Source: Heterotrichella gracilis (lineage: Eukaryota; Sar; Xanthophyceae; Tribonematales; Xanthonemataceae). From it: DNA of 64,000 nucleotides. Location of the stretch: positions 186,001 to 250,000 of the forward strand of contig JAULBX010024405.1 in the NCBI GenBank assembly GCA_032358255.1, in the 5' to 3' direction. A model generated the notes under the pieces. The model ran no database searches, was not told the origin of the DNA, and saw only the letters and a program-made list of their open reading frames with translations. A program made the position numbers and the translations under genes. Positions 47,901 to 57,596 of the stretch are shown piece after piece; position 1 is the first letter of the stretch, and every line of letters begins with the position of its first letter.

Positions 47901-49737
47901 CTGGACAGGGAAATCAACCAGGGGCGAGGAAAGGATTGAACAGGTGGAATGATTATAGATCCCCAGTCAGGGATTGCCGATATTGGCAGAAAAGGGAACC
48001 CACTTCTAACACCCTTGCCGGCATTGCCCCGACATGCAGCATATCTATACCTCTAATCCATGATGGATGCTTTTGATGATAGTTGAGGACATGCAATTAA
48101 GCCTCATCAATCAGATGAGATCAACAGGTTATGATCTACCATTATCTGATGTCATCTGATGATCATCAAGTGGTTCTAACAACCTCCCTCCCCACATGCA
48201 GAGGTGAAAGACACCCTGGCATCCTCTGTTGAGCTCGACTATGACTCAGCAGGCTTCCTCAGCGCCACACCACACAGGGCACCAGCGGCGGCGGTCATCA
48301 AGGCACTCCTCAGGTGGGTATTGGATTAGGAATGGTGCCTGGATGTTTGCAATCCCCTACCCCCTGTGTAGACCGGGTGGGTATCGGGTCAGCGGTGGGT
48401 ACTAAGCCAGTGGTAGGCGTGGGGCTGGCCAGTGGTGGGTATAGGGACAGGAGTGGGTATTGTGCCGTTGGTGGGGGCTCCCTGATGGCCACCCCCCACA
48501 GGGCATCAGCAGCAGCGGTCATCAAGGCTCCTCAGGTGGGTGATGGCAGAAGGCAAGGAGTGGGTACTTGGCCAGCGTTGGGTGCAAGGTTGGCGAGAGG
48601 TTGGCATTGGGTTGCTGCATTGGTTCTAATCCGAGCAGTCTGAGACTGCTTGTCGGCAGGTGGACTAGCTGCCAGTCACTGGCGAGGTCCCTGTGGCCTC
48701 CTAGTTTACACCTGCAGGATTAGAATCATATATCCCCCTGGAAAAAATAGGGCACGATAAGCCTGTATGCGGGTTTAGGGTGGCCTGTGTATGGCCGTCT
48801 GCTTGGCCATCGGTGGGCGTTGTGGTGGGCAGAGTGGGTACTAGGCCAGCTGGGGCTCCCACAGGGGTTAGGGCTTTCTCACAGAGTTTCCTGAGCCCTA
48901 AAACCCTATAACCGCCCCCTGTGCTGCCGTGCAGGTCCACAGCGTCCCTTGTATAGAGTGTAGGGTGTTTTGCAGGGTATTCCTGCTTCTTTGGACACCC
49001 TGAAAGCCTAAAGCGTCCCCTGTGCCGCCTTGCAGGTCCAAAGAGACTCCCAAGAGCATCAGTGCAGAGGAGTGGAGGAAGCTGGTGCCGGACCCCAAGG
49101 AGCAGGTGAGGGTCCTAGGGTTCAGGGTTTTAGGGTTATAGAGTTGTCGTGGAGGAAGCTAAGCCGGGTCTTTTAAAGATCCTTTAGGGTTTACAGCAGG
49201 ATCATCAGTGCTGGGGAGTGGAGGAAGCTGGTGCCGGACCCCAAGGAGCAGGTGAGGGTTTTAAGGTTTAGGGTGATAGGGCTCTAGGGTTTTAGGGTTG
49301 TAGTGGAAGAAGCTGTGCCAGATTCAGCAGAGCAGGTGAGGGTTTTAGGGGTTGAGGGTTGAGGGTTGTAGTCGAGGTGGCTGATGCCAGAGGAGCAGGG
49401 TTTTAGGGTTACCCTTGCCAAGGGCTTGGTATTCAAGTTTGTGCCCTAACATCCCTTGCCAAGGGGTTTGGGATCCTAATGCGTTGGTCGATTGCCCTAT
49501 TTGCACCCTTACCCAGGTTTTTTGTGGCTATCGTCGCCTATACGCCCTGCCAGGGGGTGTTTTACTGCATGCTTCATTACCCTTGCTGAGGCTGTGTGCC
49601 GCGACTTGCAGTCCTGCCTCCTGCGCAACAACGTGCTGTGGTTTGACTTCCGGAGGGTGCGCTTTGACTCCAAGGCGGCTGAGCTGTATGCACAGGAGCA
49701 TTTCCTGCCACAGCTGCCACCCGAGCTCAGGAAGTGA
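41939..49737 (+). CDS. Mitochondrial membrane P-loop ATPase (STAND/AAA-like), 14 exons
   Basis: Exons 41939-42147, 42585-42692, 43501-43550, 43949-44094, 44832-44897, 44962-45069, 45431-45596, 45930-46090, 46378-46462, 46808-46923, 47753-47831, 48202-48313, 49036-49105, 49612-49737: 1602 nt, 533 residues, all phases agree. The start ATG 41939 has a strong CCCACC context. Residues 1-70 are Arg/Ser/Ala-rich without acids (SLNAAHLRGFSGAAWG), typical of a mitochondrial presequence. One hydrophobic segment (YQLLLLGTLGLAVIGTG, about 107-123), Walker A GPRDGGKS (181-188), Walker B FVLVIDD (316-322), a sensor-like IITTVFVVSEHE strand, then ERPAWSRA and DELNDEDATTFL. These are hallmarks of the archaeal-type ATPase_2/RNA12-like group common in fungi and algae. 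Probable inner-membrane ATPase; the substrate is unknown. Confidence 0.88.
42752..42848. repeat. Near-perfect 41-bp inverted repeat
   Basis: The left arm 42752-42792 (GGGGGGTAACAATGCAATG...) and right arm 42808-42848 are reverse complements with a few mismatches and a 15-nt loop. It lies in intron 2 of the ATPase gene and could be a tiny foldback or MITE. Confidence 0.88.
43029..43264. mobile_element. MITE-like foldback element, 236 bp
   Basis: Terminal inverted arms begin TTCACGCA and end TGCGTGAA. They share about 50-60 bp (ATGCCTGGATTGAGCCAAA and GTTCTGA on one side, reverse complement on the other) around a ~120-bp centre with no ORF. No clear target-site duplication is seen. In ATPase intron 2. 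Confidence 0.72.
43775..43835 (+). repeat. Diverged echo of ATPase exon 4 5' end
   Basis: CACAG acceptor followed by GPPYIINFHSQQAYTC, a diverged copy of GASPYVEKFYRHQVYK at 43949, lying upstream as the boundary-echo rule predicts. Confidence 0.75.
44103..44625 (+). repeat. Array of five echoes of ATPase exon 4 donor region with TTTAGGG
   Basis: Copies of TKDYIKSVVFSGEE plus donor at about 44155-44202, 44248-44302, 44393-44426, 44478-44527 and 44566-44620. They are separated by TTTAGGG runs, the best at 44114-44143. Three copies keep GTGAGG or GTAAGA donors. Confidence 0.93.
45255..45312 (+). repeat. Echo of ATPase exon 7 5' end
   Basis: Repeats GCAGAT...GGGCTACCTGCATG...CCCGCCATGCCCGAGATA with small changes, upstream of the genuine acceptor at 45430. 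A 3'-end echo lies at 45700-45770 downstream. Confidence 0.85.
46500..46635 (+). repeat. Two echoes of ATPase exon 9 3' end
   Basis: VVSEHETQ-KLQG plus GTAAGG and GTAAGT donors at about 46524-46566 and 46588-46634, each preceded by GGGTTTAGGG-like sequence. Confidence 0.9.
46980..47445 (+). repeat. Array of about five echoes of ATPase exon 10 3' end
   Basis: The first copy (46984-47051) is nearly intact (LNDEDATTFLVNSGLDPNLAK). Later copies at about 47100-47145, 47185-47250, 47290-47345 and 47388-47445 decay to SGLIPKLAE and share a GCATGTGCACTG tail. CCCTAAACC separates them. Confidence 0.88.
48465..48540 (+). repeat. Echo of ATPase exon 12 3' end
   Basis: Repeats TPHRAPAAAVIKALLR with a one-base deletion and a GTGGGT donor, within a GGGTATNGGNCAGTGGTGGGT-rich tandem region (48313-48470). 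Confidence 0.85.
49195..49345 (+). repeat. Two echoes of ATPase exon 13 3' end
   Basis: About 49203-49252 (ISAGEWRKLVPDPKEQ, GTGAGG donor) is almost intact; about 49310-49338 is degraded. TTTAGGG-type sequence follows each. Confidence 0.9.
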
Positions 49738-51149
49738 GGCCGCACGGGCAAAGAGTATGCCCATGCGAGCGCTGCACACAGAAATAGTCGTTAGAGAGTA
49801 CCTGGACGAGGGGCGAGTCTGGGGTTCAGGGTTTAGGGTTTAGGGTACCTAGAACCTGGATGCGGGGCGAGTTTTGAATTGTTGCAATGCAGATTGAAGT
49901 GAGGTACTGTGCCATTGGTACCTTTTGCAATGCGGAGTGAAGTGAGGTACCAATACTGTGCCATTGTTACCTTTGCAATAACTGGGCTGGAAGTCGAGAA
50001 GCGGAATGGATGCTGTAGGATCTATGGCGGCGACTCTGGTAAGGTTGACAGCAAATTTGGAGCTGTGTGTTGAAAGCGGGGGCAGGTCTTTGATTGCATT
50101 TTCTACACAAGACCTCTACATTGCGATCTGCAACTGCCGTGTGGGTTGCAGCGGGGAGCAGGCGCCCGTGCACCTTCAGTAGCTAATTGCTTGAAGACAG
50201 TGTGATTCCTCTGCAGCAGCGCTTTATAATGGGTCATGCGGAGCCCAAGTTGGAATTAACCTAGGTTGAGGAAACATTTGCTGCAGAAGAGTCTTACACA
50301 TTTTACGGTAACCCGTTTGTGAAGTGTAGGTGCTGCTCTAGGTACCCATCTACTGTTGACTGCAGTGTACCGAAAGATGCCCTATCACCCCCATATTGGT
50401 GGCTTGTCCTACCATGTCGCTTGGTTATATGCTGCACAGTGGTGCAAGTGTGGTCGTTCTGTCCAATGCAAAGCCTTTGAAATAGCACGAATGCTTGCCT
50501 GGATGGAGGTTTGCAAAGGTGACCACTTGTTGCATCTTTACGTGGAGCTACACGAGTTTTTCAAAAATGGTATACCAAGTGGTGCCCTTCTCCGAACAGC
50601 AGCTGTGAGCAGATGCATGCAATGTGGCAAAGTGCATGCAGCAGGCATGCGGGGCAATGCCGTGGTGTGCGTTACAATCTCCCAGCTGTCAGTGCCTGTC
50701 GCGTGACTGTTCAAACCTGCTAAAATGCTGTTTGCCAGACTATTAACGCAATGGGCATCCCCGCAAGCGTGGGAACAAAGACCCTACTTTTTTGAAACTC
50801 TTTAGGACTCGAAGCCGCTGCAAGTGGGCGTCACACACTGGTCAACGAAAGCTTTTGGGCAGCAAACAAGCACTTGCCACATGTTGTCGTGATGGACATG
50901 AGCGCACCAGACTCAGGAGGACAGCCGGAGCGGCCCCGACTCTGTATGCAGCCCGGCACGATGACTCGCCTGGCTTGCCTGGCAAACCCCGCCTCCTGGC
51001 AGGTCGCCACTGCTTTTACCCTTGGCTCAATTGTCATCCCCGGTGTAGTACCCGATGTAGACCTCTCCAAGTATCACAGCACTACCGCCATACTGGAGCT
51101 GATCGCCGGGACCAGGAAAAGTGATAGCAACGGCAGCAACGGGTTTTGA
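49738..51149. other. Intergenic / possible 5' exons of the next gene
   Basis: Frames at 50356-50706 and 50874-51149 (+) have no recognised domains. The second ends in TGA directly before the ATG at 51150. Upstream exons of the coiled-coil gene could lie here. Confidence 0.45.
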
Positions 51150-52766
51150 ATGGCAGTGGGGAGCGTGGCCAGAAAGGTGGCAGCAAAGACGGTGGAGGTT
51201 GTGTATGCCCAGGCAGTCAACCCGCTGCGCTTCCAGTGTGAGCAAGCAATTGGGCAACTTCAAGTGGCATCTGCCAGGCTGAATGCCATGTGGGAGCTGG
51301 TGGTCAAAGTTGGTGTAGCGTTCAGGGAGCTGGGGCTTGCTTCAAGCCAGCCTCAAACACCACCACAGGGCACAAGCGCGCTTGACCTGGTAGGTGTGCA
51401 ACCATATCTTACATTTGCATATAAATGAGGTCCTGTGATAAAGTCAGAGATCTCCCCTCTGCAAGACTTAGTCGGAGCTTAAGCTTCAAATTTGCCCTAT
51501 CTTGGACCTTGGACAATGTGCCTGGTTTAGGGTATTAGGTTTTAGGGTTTGTGTGTGCGTGCGTCCACCCACCCTCCCCTCCCCACAGGCGCCAGAGGTT
51601 GCCACAGTTCTCGAAGGGCTTGCTAAGCAGGTCACCGGCACTCAACCTGGCCCATCTTCTCAATTGCAACGAGGTGGGCTTGCAGAGTGGCCCCGCTGCC
51701 ATTGCGGCGATGCACGTGCACCGCAGCTATGCAGGTATTGGTATCGTCACAGGAAAGCTCTGCCTTTTGCAAGGTCTATCATACACTGTCAGCAGGCTGC
51801 CTGTGAAGCTTGCTGTATCATACCAGTGGTGCGAGTTCTAACCCCCGACTGACTGGTATTCCACAAACCAGCCTGAGAACGTGGCAGTGTCAAAACAACC
51901 TCAAAACGCAGCTCACGTGTCAACTTTGCTGATATATGCAGAGCTTGAGCTGCAGCTGGCTGAGGAGACGCGGGCGAGCAGGCAGCAGCTGGACCAGGCA
52001 ATGCAGCAACTTGAGGAGGAGAGGCGGGCCAACAGCCAGCTACTGGAGGAGCAACGGAGGGCCAGCAGCCAGGCACTGGAGGATATGAGGATCACCATGC
52101 AGCAGCTGGAGGGGGAGAGGGAGGTGCGGTGCTGCATGCTGCCAAATAAATAAAAGAATATAATACATATATACGCAGCTGTCCTTGAAGGTGCGTTGGT
52201 TAAGGAAGAGGATTACGCACATTGCTGCCAACGCATCAGCTACTTGTTTTGGCGCAAGTGGTTGTAGTGCGCAGGATGGCCTCTAGGCGCCACCTCCACC
52301 ATCCAGGCAGAGGCGGAGTCGCTACAAGTGGGCAGCACTTTTACAGGCATATAAACGCAATATTGTATTTAGCACTGGATAAGCAGTGATGGTACGTGAT
52401 TGCATGGCGTGTGCAGGAAGCGGATGGGTATGAGCAGGTTCTCTGGTATTGACTGTCTTGGGTATCTTGGGTCTGCACGTACTGAATGCATGCACGCATT
52501 GCCGATGCACACTCAGCACACTGGTGCCCCTCCAGGCAAATCGCTCCCTGTCGGAGCACGTGGCGGCACTCACAAAACTGTCGGAGGTCCAGGAGAGGAG
52601 CATCGCGATGCACAAGGAGAAGCTGGACAAGATCGCACTGCGCGAGGCAGCAAAGCGGTCCCTCAGGGCGGATAAAATAGAGCTGCAGGCTGTGCTGGCC
52701 CTCCTTGAAGAGTATGAAGGGCGCCCAGTGAAGCGTGGTGCAGTAGCTGCAGCTGCAGCATACTCC

Positions 52767-52808
<42 letters not shown>

Positions 52809-53254
52809 GAGGATAGCCTCGACTCTTCACCTCCACCAGCCAGGCAGGGGCCGAGGCGCTTCAAGGTGAGGGGTCATGTGAGGTCCTGGATAGATGTCTG
52901 TGCTGTCACGGAGCATGACTAGCGGTGGGGGGCCGTGTGCAGCCAATGTATTAGCCATCGTGGTAGGCGCAAGTGGTTGTAGTGGACAGGATGGACTATG
53001 GCAGAGGTGCAACACAGAGGGTGGGCAGCACTACACCATATAAACACACTGGGTTTAGCACTGAGTTAGCACTGAATAAAGAGTGATGGTATGTGAGTTG
53101 CAATCCCAGCAACCCAGTGGTGCTCCTCCAGGTGAGACGTCAGGAGGGACCTCAAAGGGACCTCGATGACAGCACGATAGACGTTGTGTCTCAGTCAGCA
53201 TCGTGTGAACAATCAGCGGGCGGACTGAATGCTGCCCAAGAGGGAGGGTTTTAG
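51150..53254 (+). CDS. Coiled-coil protein with acidic Ser-Glu repeat
   Basis: Exons 51150-51389, 51589-51673, 51942-52123, 52536-52865 and 53132-53254 join in phase: 960 nt, 319 residues. Residues about 109-225 form a strong coiled coil (ELELQLAEETRASRQQL, QLLEEQRRASSQALEDM, VQERSIAMHKEKLDK). A Ser-Glu tract encoded by GAAAGT hexamers follows (SESESESESESE, about residues 247-260), then EEDSLDSSPPPARQGPRRFK and an acidic tail. This looks like a structural or chromatin-associated scaffold; the family is not recognised. The start is uncertain: an in-frame stop immediately precedes the ATG, but an upstream exon cannot be excluded. The last exon is supported only by phase and splice sites. Confidence 0.7.
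52250..53098 (+). repeat. Duplicated ~140-bp intron segment bracketing exon 52536-52865
   Basis: About 52251-52398 and 52967-53097 share GCGCAAGTGGTTGTAGTG, GTGGGCAGCACT, ATATAAACNCA, TTTAGCACTG and AGTGATGGTA blocks in the same order. The left copy also holds a relic of the exon's 3' end near 52298. Confidence 0.85.
52768..52812 (+). repeat. GAAAGT hexanucleotide microsatellite in coding exon
   Basis: Six to seven GAAAGT/GAGAGT units encode the alternating Ser-Glu tract of the coiled-coil protein. Length variation would stay in frame. Confidence 0.92.
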
Positions 53255-54202
53255 AGGGTTTGAGGTTGACCACTGGACAGCCAAGGTTCAAAAGCCAAGA
53301 CCTCGAGGCACTGCCATCACCGTGGTTGAAGAACAACACGGGGGGGTTAAGGCTGCAGAAGGACCTGATTGCAACCTCAACTTGTTGTGAGCCAAGGGAC
53401 CTAGTGCAGTCGCCTTGTGCCAACCCAAGCTACCAGCAACCATGCATGACCTGTTGCGCACTGCAGCTGGCATTGAGTTTGAGCTTGCATGCCCTGAGAG
53501 GGGGGTGTATATATGTATGCCCACTGCTGTGCCATACCTTAGTGGCGCAAGCAGCTGAGTCCCAGAGAAGTTGCAAGCAGGTATTTATACCAGATACGCT
53601 GCACCTCCCTCCCACAACGGGTCACCTTGTCGTGACAAGGTAAAGCCCAGCTCAACTGGACATTGTTGGCAGTTGTATGTGTGAAGGCACATATGGGTCT
53701 TATCTCACGCTGGGGCGATATTGAAGTAGTCACATGCTGCTGACTTGCCAAACTCTTGCAAATGCTGACGCAACTTGGCAGTAGGTGCACGGTCCCTGCG
53801 TAAGGAGGGTGTCAAAGAGGACAGACTGCCTTAATTTGCTGGCTGGTTGCAAGTATACAAACTATAGGCTAAAGCATGCATGCATGCAAAAATGTGTGCC
53901 CGAGTGCGCTTGCAAACCGGCCTGTGTGCGTGAACAGTAATGCCCAGGGACGGCTAAAGAAGACATTCCAAGTGTATGAGGCGTGAACGCGCGGGTCATC
54001 AGGTGTGTCTGGGTGCCTAGGCTAGCTTGGCCTACTTGTTTTACTATCCATGTGATCCTCCCCTGAACGCGTCCCAGTAAAGTTCAAATTCGCCACATTT
54101 ACTGTGTCATCAAGGGGCTAGTACCAGTAAAACATAGCAGGGGAATTGTTCACTTTATCCTGCTATATAGACAGCAGGAAATACACTTCGTGCATTGTGT
54201 CT
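53255..54202. other. Intergenic, upstream of tRNA
   Basis: No supported ORF. Open frames on both strands are short and featureless. Confidence 0.5.
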
Positions 54203-54309
54203 GCAACCGTGCCCGAGTGGTCAAGGGGGTGGACTTGAAACCCGCTGTTTCAGCAGCGACTCGTCATCCACTGCGGTTTCGTGCGTAGGTTCGAATCCTG
54301 CCGGTTGCG
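54203..54309 (+). tRNA. trnS-UGA: tRNA-Ser (anticodon UGA) with 26-nt intron
   Basis: Acceptor arms GCAACCG/CGGTTGC pair 7 of 7 (54203-54209 with 54302-54308). D stem CCC/GGG; D loop with AGTGG. Anticodon stem GTGGA (54229-54233) pairs perfectly with TCCAC (54267-54271) only if 54240-54265 is removed as an intron after position 37. The anticodon TGA is at 54236-54238. A 13-nt variable arm fits type II tRNA-Ser. The T arm GTAGG/CCTGC encloses TTCGAAT (box B). The mature length is 81 nt plus CCA. Confidence 0.94.
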
Positions 54310-54315
54310 ATTGTC

Positions 54316-54320
54316 TTTTT
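54316..54320 (+). terminator. RNA polymerase III T-run terminator
   Basis: TTTTT seven bases after the tRNA 3' end, the normal polymerase III stop signal. Confidence 0.8.
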
Positions 54321-54809
54321 CCCATTTTGCCCTAGGCGAGGATACTTCTTTTGCCTTATTGGGCGGGCTTCCTCAGTGGATGGCGTCAACTCAAACCAGG
54401 AGCCAATGTCTCATACACAAGAGCTGGTGAAGTAGCTTGCAAGGTGGCTGATGCCCCAAGTCAGTGCGTGCCCACCCAATATTACCGCCTACAAATACCG
54501 CTTGGCGTGACTTGTGACCACGGCAGGCTTAAACATGCCGGCAAGCGCTATCCCCTGATTCGTCAAAGACAGGTTGGTCCCACACCAACTGAGTACTCCC
54601 TGGCAAACACACCTTCAATTGTACCCTTACCCCTCTGGGTATTGCAATAGGCCACCAAAGCTGCTCCAGCAATTGCACCGCAGACAGTTCCCTCCCTTGG
54701 TTCTAGCAGGACAGCTAGAAAGAAGAAGAAAGAAAGGGTCCGCAAAAGTTGGCTACACTAGCAGTCACGCTAAGCGACACCAAGCAGGCCTAGCATGTCA
54801 CCATTTACA

Positions 54810-54926
54810 GCGTTTGTTGTCCTTGCTAGACCGCATGCCCTGACCCTAATATGTAACCCTAAACCCTTACAACTTTTGTCGTTCTTGCAGGACCGGAGCC
54901 CCTAATCTTAAACTAACCCTAAACCC
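54810..54926 (-). repeat. Echoes of the TMEM186-like gene's terminal exon
   Basis: Two or three short copies of GTTTGTTGTTNTTGCAGGACCG...GCCC separated by CCCTAAACCCTTAC units, repeating the last ~20 codons and stop of the adjacent exon. Confidence 0.8.
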
Positions 54927-57097
54927 TTACAACGTTTGTTGTTTTTGCAGGACCGAAGGCCCCGCTGGATTCTGTACCCCGCCATGCTGCCCCGCATCGC
55001 CATCCACCAGCTCCCCCTTCAGCAGCTTCAGCAGCAGCTTCTGCTCCTTCAAATGGCCATAGCGAATGGACATCACGTACTGCCTGTCCCCAACCACATC
55101 CACGGGGACCAGCGGCTCAGCCGCCAGGGATGCGATCGCGGCGTCGCTCATCCCCTGGAAGGGGGGCACCAGGTCCCCTAGGGCCACATCGTTGTCCTGC
55201 ACACACCACAGGGTCTGCTCAGGGAACTTTGGGGGGGGGAAATCTGCGCTTTTCTTGCAGTGTTCTAAGCCCAACCACACGGGGAACAGCCGCTCAGCTG
55301 CCAGGGATGCAATTGCACCGTTGCTCATCCCCTGGAAAGGGGGCACCAACTCCTCGAGCGACACAATGTTGTTTGTCCACGTGTTTACTTTTCTATATTG
55401 ACAAAAAGCAAATCCCACGCATTTATCATCGCCAGGCACATCCACCAGCTGCAAAGGACACTGAGCTCATCCCCCGAATCGCTATGCCCCCTACACATCC
55501 CCCAAGAACTTATTAGGTAGTACCTCCCGATGCCCCAGGCAACCATGACGCTGGTTGGAACCATAGTTGTCTCCCTACCTCTACCACCCTGTGGCTTAAA
55601 TGCAACCCCAACAGTAAACCAAACCCCTGGGCCCCACCTCTCGATGACCCCAGAAGTCCATGACGCTGAACCGCAGCATCTGCTTTCCCTCCTTGGCCAT
55701 CAGCGCCAGCTCCCCCACATATCGGCGGGAGTAGTACCACAGGGTTGTGGAAGCGATGCCGCATCCCAGCAGCAGCCCACCCGCAAGCAGGCCCTGGGTG
55801 GGGCTGATCATACCCTGAGAAAACACAACCGCTTTCCTTTATTTTCAAGGTCTTGAGTTTGGGTATCAAGGCAGAAAAACATGCTGATATTTCTAAAATA
55901 TCAAAACTTTTTGGATATATGATCCACCATACATGATTAACAAACCCCCACCTCTGCCCCCTACCTGCACCAAAAATGTATTGATGGGCACAGCCAGCGC
56001 CGCTACCCCCCCAAGCTGGAAGATCTTGAATCGAACCAGTAACCTGAATGTGAGCAGGAAGCGCCCCCGGTACAGCACCACCCGCTGCTCCACCCCACTG
56101 GCTGTGGTTGCGGTGGTAGTGGTGGCTGTTACGGCGGTGGGTGGGGATGCGCTGGTGGCTGTGGCTGCGGTGGAGGTGGTAGTGGTGGTGGTGGTGGGTG
56201 CATCTGAAACGCCAGAGGCTGCGCTTGTTTGGCTGTCAGGGTGTGGATGGCTTGGGGAGGTATGCAGCTGCCATTGCTGGTGTGGGTGTTGCTCGCGCGT
56301 GTGGGCAGTGTGTATACTCCTGTGGCTCTGTAGGGTTTCGCGGGGCGTGGATGGAAACCCTATTTGCCACCGATGGGCTCCATGTGGTTCAGCAGGGGTG
56401 GCGCCAGGACGGGCATGCCCTGGTGGGGCGTGTGGCCGTGCCGCACTAACCTGATGGCATGGCGCGGGATGCCATCCCGGCGAGATATAATTGTGGGACG
56501 TAAATGGTGACTGGGAACCAGAGTGGTGCGCTTCTGGAGATTGTGGGACCCATCTGTTGCTGCTGCTGCTGCTGGTGGTTGGGGCTGAAGGACAGTCAGT
56601 GGCAACACTTGCGGGCTGCAGGCATAGGACAGTACAGGTGTCACCAAACACGGCTTATTGCAAACAACTAGCCATTATATTCTCATGGAGGTTGATTTCC
56701 TGGCGGTATATATGTGAATGTGAGTATGCGCCACTGCTAGTGCTTCTGGTGGTTTATGCATGCATGCAGTGATGCATGCCACCCATGCAAGTATAGACAC
56801 GACGTGGTGGACTGGCACCCACATCGGAATGGGCTTTGGTTCATAATCACTGTCTCGTGTTGCAGCGCACCAGGCGGATCAACAGGTAACGGGCGTGGCA
56901 TGATCTGAGCCACCACTGTGGTGGGACACAAGCGGCAGGGTTGTGGACGCTGGACGCACCTGGTGATGTTGGCAAACGTCCCGGCAGAGAAGGGAGTGTT
57001 CTGTTGGAGTGTTGTTGGTCAGCTGTGATAAGTCCCTGAGTGGGTTGAGCAGCCCTCGTTGCAACGTGCGGTGGGCACCTCCTAGTAACGCTGCCAT
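54927..57097 (-). CDS. TMEM186-like mitochondrial membrane protein
   Basis: Exons 57097-56960, 56615-55965, 55814-55638 and 55196-54927: 1236 nt, 411 residues, phases all 0. The N-terminus MAALLGGAHRTLQRGLLNPL is Arg/Leu-rich without acids, like a mitochondrial presequence. Residues about 47-225 are low complexity (Ser, His/Pro, then Thr-rich). The conserved part starts at VVLYRGRFLLTFRLLVRFKI with a first hydrophobic segment (FQLGGVAALAVPINTFL), a second (LLAGGLLLGCGIASTTL), then YYSRRYVGEL, LRFSVMDFWGHRE, and YVMSIRYGHLKE. This order matches TMEM186/TMEM223/TMEM70-type proteins; animal TMEM186 helps assemble respiratory complex I. The role here is inferred. Divergent from SPC25 with about 500 bp between starts. 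Confidence 0.8.
55255..55560 (-). repeat. Echoes of TMEM186-like exons 4 (5' half) and 3 (3' end)
   Basis: About 55263-55372 copies LGDLVPPFQGMSDAAIASLAAEPL, upstream of exon 4. About 55520-55555 copies the SVMDFWGHRE end, downstream of exon 3. Both sit in the intron between the two exons. Confidence 0.85.
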
Positions 57098-57596
57098 CGT
57101 CGCTGTAACGTCGAGCCCAGTACTGGCAAGTGGCACACCAGTTATTTTGTTGCGTGTTTTGATACTGGCGTGACAACCTGAACACCGCTTTGCACTGGTG
57201 GGTCACTGCTTGAAAAAGGTTCCAAAACCAGGTGTCCCGGGGATTACTGAAATCGATAATCCTCATAATTAAAGTCAAACCGCTGGAAAAAAGACCACAA
57301 AAGCCTGTTTGAAACCAGAATGGGTGCAAACATCGCTGTCTTTTGCAGTATTCGCGCGTGTTCACTGCAAGCCTCGAGTTTCAGTCGCTGCTTGGAGTGT
57401 AAGAACCTTTGTGCTACAGTTGTGCAACGGGATACGAGCGTCATCGTGGTGTATAGAAACCACCCCAAACCAAATATTGTGTAGCTAGTGGGCTTTAGCT
57501 CTCCAGGCTCCTCTAATAAGGCTGTTTGGTATAAGTTCTGAAACGTGGGTTGGTTCTTTTAAACATTTCTGCCAGCACACGGACTCGGGAGTTGCA
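57098..57596. promoter_or_regulatory. Shared divergent upstream region (TMEM186-like / SPC25)
   Basis: The 499-bp interval between two divergent start codons must hold both promoters; no TATA-like or other element stands out. Confidence 0.5.
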
